DNA from: Anaerolineae bacterium
Lineage (GTDB): Bacteria; Chloroflexota; Anaerolineae; Anaerolineales; E44-bin32
Direction of reading: 5' to 3'
DNA length: 6,516 nucleotides
Assembly (NCBI GenBank): GCA_030598885.1
Contig: JAUVOZ010000117.1
Location: forward strand, 1 to 6,516
Positions 1-5,362 of this stretch are shown here, one piece after another. The notes under the pieces were generated by a model. It did no database searches. It had not been told where the DNA came from and saw only the letters and a list, made by a program, of their open reading frames with translations. The position numbers and the translations under genes were made by a program. Each line of letters opens with the position of its first letter. Within the stretch, counting starts at the first letter, position 1.

Positions 1-52
1 CAGGCTGAAGCCGGCGCTACTTATTTGATATGTCCTGATGCCATATCATTCT

Positions 53-101
53 GTAGCCACACCCTTTAGGGTGCGCAGCGCAGGCTAAAGCCAGCGGCTA
101 C
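53..101. repeat. Palindromic core, copy 1 (best preserved)
   Basis: The outer arms GTAGCC (53-58) and GGCTAC (96-101) are perfectly complementary. Between them lie two further inverted repeats: CACCC/GGGTG (60-64 with 69-73, loop TTTA) and GGCT/AGCC (83-86 with 89-92). The fold would be a three-way junction or cruciform with two short arms. Confidence 0.8.
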
Positions 102-133
102 ATGATCGGCATATCCTCTACCCAGATCATCTT

Positions 134-182
134 GTAACCGCACCCTTTCGGGTGCGCAGCGCAGGCTAAAGCCGGCGGCTAC
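134..182. repeat. Palindromic core, copy 2
   Basis: It differs from the copy at 53-101 at four of 49 positions. Its first arm gains a base pair (GCACCC 140-145 with GGGTGC 150-155, loop TTTC). The outer arms GTAACC/GGCTAC have one mismatch. Confidence 0.8.
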
Positions 183-213
183 ATAATCGGCATATCCTCC
201 ACCCATATCATCT

Positions 214-263
214 GTTACCACACCCTTTAGGGTGCGAGGCGCAGGCTGAAGATAGCGGTCAAC
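214..263. repeat. Palindromic core, copy 3 (degenerate)
   Basis: The CACCC/GGGTG arm is kept, but the GGCTRAAG arm has lost its complement (GATAGC replaces GCCGGC). The outer arms have changed on both sides, GTTACC against GGTCAAC, and can still pair with one bulged base. That hints at maintained pairing, though a single example is weak evidence. Confidence 0.6.
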
Positions 264-287
264 ATTTACTAAACATTCCAGTAAAAT
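259..287 (+). promoter_or_regulatory. Candidate promoter upstream of panB
   Basis: TCAACA (259-264, four of six to the -35 consensus), a 17 bp spacer and TAAAAT (282-287, five of six to the -10 consensus). It starts at the degenerate end of the repeat array and would give a leader of about 150 nt before panB. The assignment assumes a sigma70-like factor. A weaker alternative is TTGTGA (301-306), 17 bp, TAGACT (324-329). Confidence 0.3.
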
Positions 288-442
288 GGATGTGTGTAAC
301 TTGTGATCGACGTCGGTTTAACTTAGACTTAATCCAGACTCATCATTATCAGGTGAGCGATTGCGATAAAGACATAGTCATGCGGGTTGCACACCGGTGG
401 CTGCTGAATTCTTTTTGAGACATGCACCCATGGAGGTATAGA
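288..442 (+). other. panB leader region, no recognised riboswitch
   Basis: These 155 bases carry no gene I can support. They contain an 8 bp perfect palindrome CACCGGTG (392-399), a short GAC-ATA-GTC inverted repeat (371-379) and a T-run (412-416). No known riboswitch consensus was recognised, and no stem strong enough for an attenuator was seen before the T-run. Confidence 0.4.
432..437 (+). promoter_or_regulatory. Ribosome binding site deciding the panB start
   Basis: GGAGGT lies five bases before the ATG at 443. The longer in-frame ATG at 422 would place this site inside the coding region and has no comparable site upstream, so 443 is preferred. Confidence 0.8.
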
Positions 443-1297
443 ATGACGGAGCGTAAGAAGGTCACATTACGAACGCTGTTTAAAAAGGTCGCCGAGAACG
501 AGCCGGTCACCTTTCTTACCTGCTATGACTACCCCACAGCTCATTTTCAGGAGCAGGCGGGTGTCGATATGATCCTTGTCGGGGATAGCTTGGGGATGAC
601 CATGCTCGGCTTCGATAGCACCCTCCCCGTAACGATGGATGACATGATCCGCCACTCTCAGGCCGTACGGAGGGGTTCACCCAACGCCTGGTTGATCGGC
701 GACATGCCCTACATGAGTTATCAACCCAGCGTAGAATCCGCCATCCGTAATGCTGGACGTTTTATGGCTGAAGCTGGATGTGATGCAATCAAGCTCGAAG
801 GTGGGACCGAGATGGCATCCCGGATGGCAGGCATCACCGCCGCCGGCATCCCCGCCATGGGCCACCTGGGCTTAACCCCACAAAGCGTCAGCGCGTTGGG
901 TGGCTTCCGTTTGCAAGGCAAAGGAGCACATCAAGCTAAGAAGATCATCGACGACGCTAAAGCCCTTGAGCAAGCCGGCGCCTTCGCCATCCTGCTGGAA
1001 TTGGTACCCGATCGTCTCTGCCAACTGATCACTGAACGAGCGGAGGACTGTTTCATCATCGGCCTTGGAGCGGGCCCTCATGCCCACGGCCAATTATTGA
1101 TCTATCATGACATGTTTGGCCTTTATCCGAAGTTCAAACCTCGCATGGCTAAGGTCTTTGCCGAGGCTGGTGAGATCATCCTGAACGGACTGAAGCAATA
1201 CGTTCAGGAGGTGACCGATCACCAATTCCCCCAACCCGAGAATTGGTTTGGCATGCCAGACGAGGAGTATGACGAACTGATTACAATGCTCGAGTGA
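443..1297 (+). CDS. panB: 3-methyl-2-oxobutanoate hydroxymethyltransferase
   Basis: PanB transfers a hydroxymethyl group from 5,10-methylenetetrahydrofolate to 2-oxoisovalerate, forming ketopantoate, the first committed step of pantothenate and CoA synthesis, in the cytosol. The 284-residue product aligns from memory along its whole length with E. coli PanB (264 residues). Visible hallmarks are VGDSLGM with metal ligand Asp48, GDMPYM with Asp87, KLEGG with Glu119, the GHLGLTPQS block at 140-148 and LLELVP with the putative catalytic Glu186. The TIM-barrel phosphate-loop-like stretch reads GLGAGPHAHGQ (207-217). There His215 sits where E. coli and mycobacterial enzymes have Asp. A C-terminal tail of about 20 residues, rich in acidic residues, exceeds the E. 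coli length. The start is set by GGAGGT at 432. The next gene begins 52 bp downstream on the same strand. Confidence 0.96.
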   Translation: MTERKKVTLRTLFKKVAENEPVTFLTCYDYPTAHFQEQAGVDMILVGDSLGMTMLGFDSTLPVTMDDMIRHSQAVRRGSPNAWLIGDMPYMSYQPSVESAIRNAGRFMAEAGCDAIKLEGGTEMASRMAGITAAGIPAMGHLGLTPQSVSALGGFRLQGKGAHQAKKIIDDAKALEQAGAFAILLELVPDRLCQLITERAEDCFIIGLGAGPHAHGQLLIYHDMFGLYPKFKPRMAKVFAEAGEIILNGLKQYVQEVTDHQFPQPENWFGMPDEEYDELITMLE

Positions 1298-1337
1298 ACC
1301 GCTTGAGAGTCAATAGCCAACCATTTTAAAGACGAAG

Positions 1338-1344
1338 AAGGAGG
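1338..1344 (+). promoter_or_regulatory. Strong Shine-Dalgarno before a TTG start
   Basis: AAGGAGG, nearly full anti-16S complement, ends five bases before TTG at 1350. There is no in-frame ATG nearby, so this site supports TTG as the initiator. Confidence 0.8.
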
Positions 1345-1349
1345 ACCCC

Positions 1350-2615
1350 TTGAACGAGGACCTGCGTGCCCTATTGAAGATCCCTACCTCCCGACTGGAG
1401 GACATCAACGCCGTTCTCCTCGATCCAAACATGATCGTCATCAACGATTTCCTTGAGGTTGTAGCTAAATTTGGCACTCCTGAGGAAATCAACCGAAAGG
1501 CTGTCCAGGCAAGGGAGATGCCGGCTTTGCGACAGCGAGTAGAGGAAACCAAGCCGGCGTACCTTGCAGACCTTGATTGGCTCATCGAGCAACGTGATGC
1601 CGGCGCCTTTATCACCATTTCAGACTACCGACGTAAGGTTCTCGGTGATAAAGCCAGTGGCCAGGATTTCAAAGACGACTTCGCCGTAACGCTTGAGATC
1701 AGCGCCTGCCAGTATTTCCCGTATGTGATTGAAATTACCAAGCGGGCCATCGAAGATGGAATGCTCATGCCTGGCCGTTTTATCCGGGTGCGCAGGATGA
1801 AAGAGCAGGAAGCCGATGGAGACCTGCCAGCCTTCGCCGCGGCCATGCAAATCATCGGCGCCAGTTACGTCGAGACCCTTGACACGAAAGGGACCGATGG
1901 ATCCAATGTCCACCTTGGTGGTCCGGAGACCATCACCGGATACTTCGGCGGGGTCGGCCAGCCTAATGACTACGGGTTAAAGTGGTTGGAGGAATATCTA
2001 TATTACTTCACCAACTACGGCGTACGACAGGTCCTCAATATTAACCCTGGCACAGTGCTGCTCGGCTATATGTTGCATCGGCTTGGGGTGGACATCGAAT
2101 TCAAGATATCAGTCTACATGGGCAACGACAACCCATATGCCGCTCTATGGACGCTGATCGGCGCTAAGTTGTTCTCTCGCGACGACGGCTCCTCGCCATT
2201 GATTGGCTTCAATTGGAGCAACTCGATCAATAACCAGACCATGGAGATCACCGCACAATTCCGCCAGGAACTCGGCTTCGAGGATGTTGTGCGCTTCGAG
2301 CATCATATCGTTGAGACCTACAAGAGCATCGTCCGCCAACCCTACAACCGTCGGGGTGAGCTACTTGAAATTGCTGACCATGTCGCCAACATTTCTGCCA
2401 AGCATGAAGGTGCAGATCCAGAGATCGATGTGACCCGTGAGCACCCATCGGATATCCTTGATTATTTCCGCGAGAAAGAGGAGATTATCGCTTCCGGGGA
2501 TTGGGATTACCTGATGTTGAATTTCCACGATAAATTTGACGCTCTCAACCGTACTGCCTGGGCGCTCACCGAACAAGGTCTGTCTTTCATTGCGGCGAAA
2601 AATCTCCATCTCTGA
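1350..2615 (+). CDS. Uncharacterised 421-residue protein between panB and dehydrogenase
   Basis: I do not recognise this family. The product is soluble-looking, with no signal peptide or membrane segment. An N-terminal helical part (about 1-90) precedes a region of alternating hydrophobic strands and helices (about 110-345) that could be a TIM-barrel-like or other alpha/beta enzyme fold; this is a weak inference. Motif-like stretches rich in Gly, Asn, Asp and His suggest an active site: GTDGSNVHLGGPETITGYFGG (181-201, without a known match), INPGT (231-235), YMGNDNP (256-262), SRDDGSSPLIGFNWSNS (276-292), FEHHIVETYK (316-325) and AKHEGADPEID (350-360). Translation starts at TTG, backed by AAGGAGG. 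It lies 52 bp after panB and 88 bp before the dehydrogenase-CBS gene, suggesting co-transcription and a shared metabolic role. A nicotinate phosphoribosyltransferase or cobalamin mutase identity was considered, but no defining motif was found. Confidence 0.85.
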   Translation: MNEDLRALLKIPTSRLEDINAVLLDPNMIVINDFLEVVAKFGTPEEINRKAVQAREMPALRQRVEETKPAYLADLDWLIEQRDAGAFITISDYRRKVLGDKASGQDFKDDFAVTLEISACQYFPYVIEITKRAIEDGMLMPGRFIRVRRMKEQEADGDLPAFAAAMQIIGASYVETLDTKGTDGSNVHLGGPETITGYFGGVGQPNDYGLKWLEEYLYYFTNYGVRQVLNINPGTVLLGYMLHRLGVDIEFKISVYMGNDNPYAALWTLIGAKLFSRDDGSSPLIGFNWSNSINNQTMEITAQFRQELGFEDVVRFEHHIVETYKSIVRQPYNRRGELLEIADHVANISAKHEGADPEIDVTREHPSDILDYFREKEEIIASGDWDYLMLNFHDKFDALNRTAWALTEQGLSFIAAKNLHL

Positions 2616-2625
2616 GCGCGCAATA

Positions 2626-2662
2626 AATTCAAAGGGCTCCTGTAGATCAAGAACCCTGAATT
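2626..2662 (+). other. Imperfect hairpin in the gap before the dehydrogenase gene
   Basis: AATTCA (2626-2631) pairs with TGAATT (2657-2662) and GGG (2634-2636) with CCC (2654-2656), with an AA bulge. Two further pairs are possible inside (TC with GA). No T-run follows, so it is not a good intrinsic terminator. It could be an mRNA processing or stability element, or chance. Confidence 0.35.
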
Positions 2663-2703
2663 ATGTATATCGGGATCCACCTCAATCAGAGTAGGAGTAT
2701 CCG

Positions 2704-4575
2704 ATGATTCCTAAGCAGATGGAAGGATTTCTCCGTGAAAGACTACCGGAGCGTACATGGCAAAACCGCCTGATACGCGAGGATGGACTGGCTTTCATGG
2801 AGTTTGGTCCCCTCGATGTAGACCGATTGGCGAGATTGGGGATCCAGGTTGACAGCCTCGGACCCAGGCTAGTCGTGTGTATGTGGGATGTGGAATCCGA
2901 GATAGAGATCGGCGGATATTTAGTGGTGGATAATCTGGCAATGGGTCAACCGGCGATGGGAGGAATCCGCATGCTCCCCGACATCACCCCTGCCACCGTC
3001 CACAACCTGGCACGCGGGATGACCTTGAAGAACGCTGCCGCCGACCTGCCCTATGGAGGTGGCAAATCTGGTATTGTTGCTGAACGAAACCTCTCCCCTG
3101 AAGAACACACACAGATCGTGCGCGGTTTCGCCCGTTTGCTCCACCGCTACCATCCCATCTATTTGCCCGGACCAGATGTCGGTACCAATGATGCTGACAT
3201 GAAAACCATAGCCATCATGAACGGCCTCGACAATGCGCTCTCCAAGCCGATTGATATGGGCGGTAACCGGATCGACCAACTTGGAGCTGCTGCAGGAGGG
3301 GTGATTATTGCCCTGGAAGCTTTGTTGGAAGAGATGCCTCGCCTGACTGCACTACCCCAATTTACCAACCTGAAAGTGCCTTCAGCCGATCAGCTCACAA
3401 CGCTGATCCAGGGCTTCGGAGCAGTAGGCGCGCATGCCGCCCGTATCCTGCATGAACGCTTTACACAGGCATTGGTCATCGGCATCAGTGATGAAACTGG
3501 TTACCTTTATGACCAAAATGGACTACCAATTGACACATTATTTTATATATGGCAGGCACAAGGCCCGGTTACCAGAGCTTATTATTCAGAGAACATTTCG
3601 ACCGAACTCTCCAGACGTTCACCAATGAAATATTCCAACACCCCCGATGATCTACTACGTGAGTCTGCCTTCTGCCTGATCCCGGCGGCACCAATTGCCA
3701 ACTATATTGACCTTGATCCCTCCAGTTGTCCATCCATGACTGTCGATCGGATGGGTTGCTGGTCGCTGATAGTCGAGGGAGCAAACACCTACTCACCAGA
3801 CCCTGAGCGGAAGATAGCGCGAGCTCGCATGGAGAGGGAGGTATATCGAGAGCAGGGTGTCCTGATTGCTACCGACTATCTAGTGAACTCAGGCGGGGTT
3901 ATCTTCGCTGCTCAGGAGCACTTGATCAAAACCCCCGATCATCTGCGTATTCCCGATGACCTACTCGGAGACCGAGAAGCTGTTGACCGTTGGCTAGCCG
4001 ATCATATCGCTGACTTAGAGATGCTGGCTGAGAAACGACGCCTGGCTGGCGAAGCTTATCGGGATGAGGTCATCCGTAGAAACATGGGCGAATTAATCGA
4101 CATCTTAGTGTCCGACGCCGACATGATTCCATGTGAGGCAGCCGAGCGGATCAGCATCCGCCGTATCGCCTCCCGGGAAAGCGACCGAGTTGCCTCCGAT
4201 ATTATGGAGCCCATCCCAACTGCGGCAATTGACAGTCCTCTCCGACATGCTGCATCAATGCTCATCGAAACCAGCAGCTCGATCCTGGCCGTAGTCTCGA
4301 AGAAGGGAGAATTAGCTGGCGTAGTGACTGAGTGGGATATCACTAAAGCTGTCGCATTCGGATGTGAAGATGATATGTCGATCTCAGAGATTATGAACAG
4401 TAATGTGATCTCTGTCTCCCCGGATGAGGGAATTCTTGAGATGGTGCGTAAACTTGAGCATCATGAGATCTCGGCTATGCCGGTGGTCGATGACGGCGTA
4501 GTTGTAGGTATGGTTAGCTCCGATCTACTAGCCAGACGGTCCCTACTCCGCCTGCTACAATCTCAGTCTACCTGA
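2704..4575 (+). CDS. Branched-chain-type amino acid dehydrogenase fused to CBS pair
   Basis: The 623-residue product joins two modules. Residues about 50-455 are a Glu/Leu/Phe/Val dehydrogenase, catalysing NAD(P)-dependent oxidative deamination of an amino acid to its 2-oxo-acid. The lysines of TLKNAAADLPYGGGK (Lys109, Lys121) and the aspartate of GPDVGT (Asp158) match the catalytic residues. GFGAVG (237-242) is the dinucleotide loop, Asp263 lies at the end of the next strand, and VEGAN (357-361) and NSGG (395-398) are family blocks. Met85 (PAMGGIRM) and Ala402 occupy positions that are Lys89 and Ser380 in clostridial glutamate dehydrogenase and Leu40 and Val294 in leucine dehydrogenase. A hydrophobic substrate such as valine or leucine is therefore inferred. 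Residues about 497-553 and 561-614 are two CBS repeats (DIMEPIP, EIMNSNVISVSPDE), which in other proteins bind adenine nucleotides. Start ATG follows AGGAG at 2693-2697. The fusion is unusual; substrate and effector are untested. Confidence 0.9.
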   Translation: MIPKQMEGFLRERLPERTWQNRLIREDGLAFMEFGPLDVDRLARLGIQVDSLGPRLVVCMWDVESEIEIGGYLVVDNLAMGQPAMGGIRMLPDITPATVHNLARGMTLKNAAADLPYGGGKSGIVAERNLSPEEHTQIVRGFARLLHRYHPIYLPGPDVGTNDADMKTIAIMNGLDNALSKPIDMGGNRIDQLGAAAGGVIIALEALLEEMPRLTALPQFTNLKVPSADQLTTLIQGFGAVGAHAARILHERFTQALVIGISDETGYLYDQNGLPIDTLFYIWQAQGPVTRAYYSENISTELSRRSPMKYSNTPDDLLRESAFCLIPAAPIANYIDLDPSSCPSMTVDRMGCWSLIVEGANTYSPDPERKIARARMEREVYREQGVLIATDYLVNSGGVIFAAQEHLIKTPDHLRIPDDLLGDREAVDRWLADHIADLEMLAEKRRLAGEAYRDEVIRRNMGELIDILVSDADMIPCEAAERISIRRIASRESDRVASDIMEPIPTAAIDSPLRHAASMLIETSSSILAVVSKKGELAGVVTEWDITKAVAFGCEDDMSISEIMNSNVISVSPDEGILEMVRKLEHHEISAMPVVDDGVVVGMVSSDLLARRSLLRLLQSQST

Positions 4576-4596
4576 CCACCTTGCTGGGGATGAGAA

Positions 4597-4637
4597 GACT
4601 CCCTCCAGGGCTTATCATACCTCGGGAGACCACTTTT
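4597..4637 (+). terminator. Weak terminator candidate between convergent genes
   Basis: CTCCC (4599-4603) pairs with GGGAG (4624-4628), extended by one more pair across an A-A mismatch. The loop is 20 bases and TTTT follows at 4634-4637. The long loop and short T-run make it weak. It sits where the plus-strand dehydrogenase and the minus-strand SH3 gene converge. On the minus strand the same stem is followed by a pyrimidine-rich TCTTCTC, so it might serve both directions. Confidence 0.25.
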
Positions 4638-4688
4638 ACTTATTGGTACACCTGAGTCATTCCCAACCAGCATCAGCTCTGATAACTT

Positions 4689-5198
4689 CTATTCGGTAGG
4701 CGTTGGAGTAGGTGGCGCCTCCAAAACCGGTACGCCGCCTGCGTAACCGGAAAGGGTCACTGCCCCACTCCAAATCCACCCATTCTTCCCTTCACCAATT
4801 CGCCGGATGTACCACCAAGTACCGGTGTTGTCATTTTCAAAGCGACCGATCACTTCGGCAGTCTGCCCGGTGAGGAGGAAATCGATATTCTGGTACATCT
4901 CATCTGGTCCACTGCGAACGTGAGAGTTGTAATCAGCAGTTACGATCGGTACACTAGACGTTTCGGTCGGCTCTGGAGTGGATGTCTCCTGGATAGCAAT
5001 TGGCGACGGTGAAATAGTTATTGGAGGCGGTGTCTGCACAGTCGCTTGACGAGTCTGCTCGGCATATACTTTAGCTGTGCTGATAATGCTTTCACCTGAT
5101 CGGGTTGGTGTAATCAGAGGGTCCTGGCCTGGATTACGGCCACAAATCAGGATGCCAATCAAGATAGTGAGTGTGATGGTTCTTATACCTGCCTGCAT
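4689..5198 (-). CDS. Exported SH3b-domain protein with Pro/Thr-rich linker
   Basis: The 169-residue product has a hydrophobic N-terminal segment (about 7-19, TITLTILIGILIC), a Thr/Pro/Ser-rich linker (about 50-85), a bacterial SH3 domain (about 86-150) and a PTPTPTE tail. The SH3b match is clear: HVRSGPDEMYQNIDFLLTGQ (93-112), AEVIGRF, TWWYIRR and GKNGWIWSGAVTLSG follow the usual VRSGPG...G..v.v.gr...WW.v...G..GWv....v pattern. Such domains sit outside the membrane, often bind cell-wall peptides or act as adaptors; no enzyme domain is attached. Cys19 could be a lipoprotein site, but Ile18 before it departs from the small residue expected there, so a plain signal peptide or an uncleaved anchor is equally possible. 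AAGGAT lies six bases before the ATG. It is transcribed divergently from the gene at 5363 and convergently with the dehydrogenase gene. Confidence 0.85.
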   Translation of the reverse strand: MQAGIRTITLTILIGILICGRNPGQDPLITPTRSGESIISTAKVYAEQTRQATVQTPPPITISPSPIAIQETSTPEPTETSSVPIVTADYNSHVRSGPDEMYQNIDFLLTGQTAEVIGRFENDNTGTWWYIRRIGEGKNGWIWSGAVTLSGYAGGVPVLEAPPTPTPTE

Positions 5199-5225
5199 AT
5201 GATTATCCTTCTGCGGTTGACACTA

Positions 5226-5241
5226 GGGGTATTCACGCCCC
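5226..5241 (-). other. Leader hairpin of the SH3b gene
   Basis: GGGG (5226-5229) and CCCC (5238-5241) can pair around an eight-base loop in the transcribed leader, about 15 bases before the ribosome binding site. The octamer AGGGGTAT occurs twice as a direct repeat, at 5225-5232 and 5249-5256. A regulatory role is speculative. Confidence 0.3.
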
Positions 5242-5269
5242 AAACCTGAGGGGTATGAGTACAGTCATG

Positions 5270-5298
5270 AGTATACCGCAGACGATTAAGCGCGTCAT
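5270..5298 (-). promoter_or_regulatory. Promoter for the SH3b gene
   Basis: On the minus strand ATGACG (5298-5293, four of six to the -35 consensus), an exact 17 bp spacer and TATACT (5275-5270, five of six to the -10 consensus). The transcript would start near 5263 and have a leader of about 65 nt. A direct repeat of ATGAGTA (5255-5261 and 5267-5273) overlaps the -10 element and the start site, a position suited to an operator. Confidence 0.5.
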
Positions 5299-5337
5299 GA
5301 TCTCATTCATATGATGGTACATCTGTCCTCTCACTTG

Positions 5338-5360
5338 GCGAAGCCTTCGCATGCTAAGAT
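5338..5360 (+). promoter_or_regulatory. Inverted repeat and extended -10 before the gene at 5363
   Basis: GCGAA (5338-5342) and TTCGC (5346-5350) form a 5 bp inverted repeat around GCC. Directly after it, TGCTAAGAT (5352-5360) fits an extended -10 (TGN plus TAAGAT, four of six). No -35 box lies at normal spacing; TTGGCG at 5335-5340 is only 14 bp away. Transcription would begin near 5367, beside the ATG codons at 5363 and 5369, implying a leaderless message. Confidence 0.35.
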
Positions 5361-5362
5361 GA

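Larger units (their letters stand above)
1..263. repeat. Tandem ~80 bp repeat array with nested palindromic cores
   Basis: Units begin at 1, 81, 162 and 242, each with CAGGCTRAAG, giving a period of 80-81 bp and about three copies plus a degenerate fourth start. Each period has a 49-50 bp core and a 31-32 bp connecting segment. The connecting segments are themselves related (ATCGGCATATCCTC shared by the second and third), so the whole unit was duplicated; these are not unrelated spacers. The array is cut by the left window edge, so its full length is unknown. The last core is degenerate and the sequence leaves the repeat after about 263. No coding frame of note crosses it. This looks like an intergenic palindromic repeat (REP/BIME-like); any role in supercoiling, termination or RNA stability is inference. 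Confidence 0.85.

Noticed and set aside
53..101. Multi-arm fold resembling part of a tRNA
   Set aside because: The core is only 49 bases, has no T-loop or anticodon-arm consensus, and recurs in tandem.
1..263. Regularly spaced repeats resembling a CRISPR array
   Set aside because: The segments between cores are related to each other, the cores are 49-50 bp with internal multi-arm symmetry, and no cas gene is present. A tandem duplication explains it better.
392..416. Attenuator before panB formed by the CACCGGTG palindrome and T-run
   Set aside because: The palindrome leaves no room for a hairpin loop with a stable stem, and nine to twelve unrelated bases separate it from the T-run.
422..442. 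Longer PanB start giving seven extra residues
   Set aside because: The GGAGGT site falls between this ATG and the one at 443, and the extra residues (MHPWRYR) do not resemble a PanB N-terminus.
872..1093. Minus-strand open frames inside panB and the two genes after it
   Set aside because: They lie wholly within well-supported plus-strand genes, have no recognisable domains and read as shadow frames of coding sequence.
3434..3628. Plus-strand 64-codon frame inside the dehydrogenase gene
   Set aside because: It overlaps the Rossmann domain of the dehydrogenase in another frame, with no protein motif of its own.
2704..4575. Annotation as plain glutamate dehydrogenase (gdhA)
   Set aside because: The residues that recognise the glutamate side-chain carboxylate appear to be Met85 and Ala402, so a glutamate-specific name is not supported.
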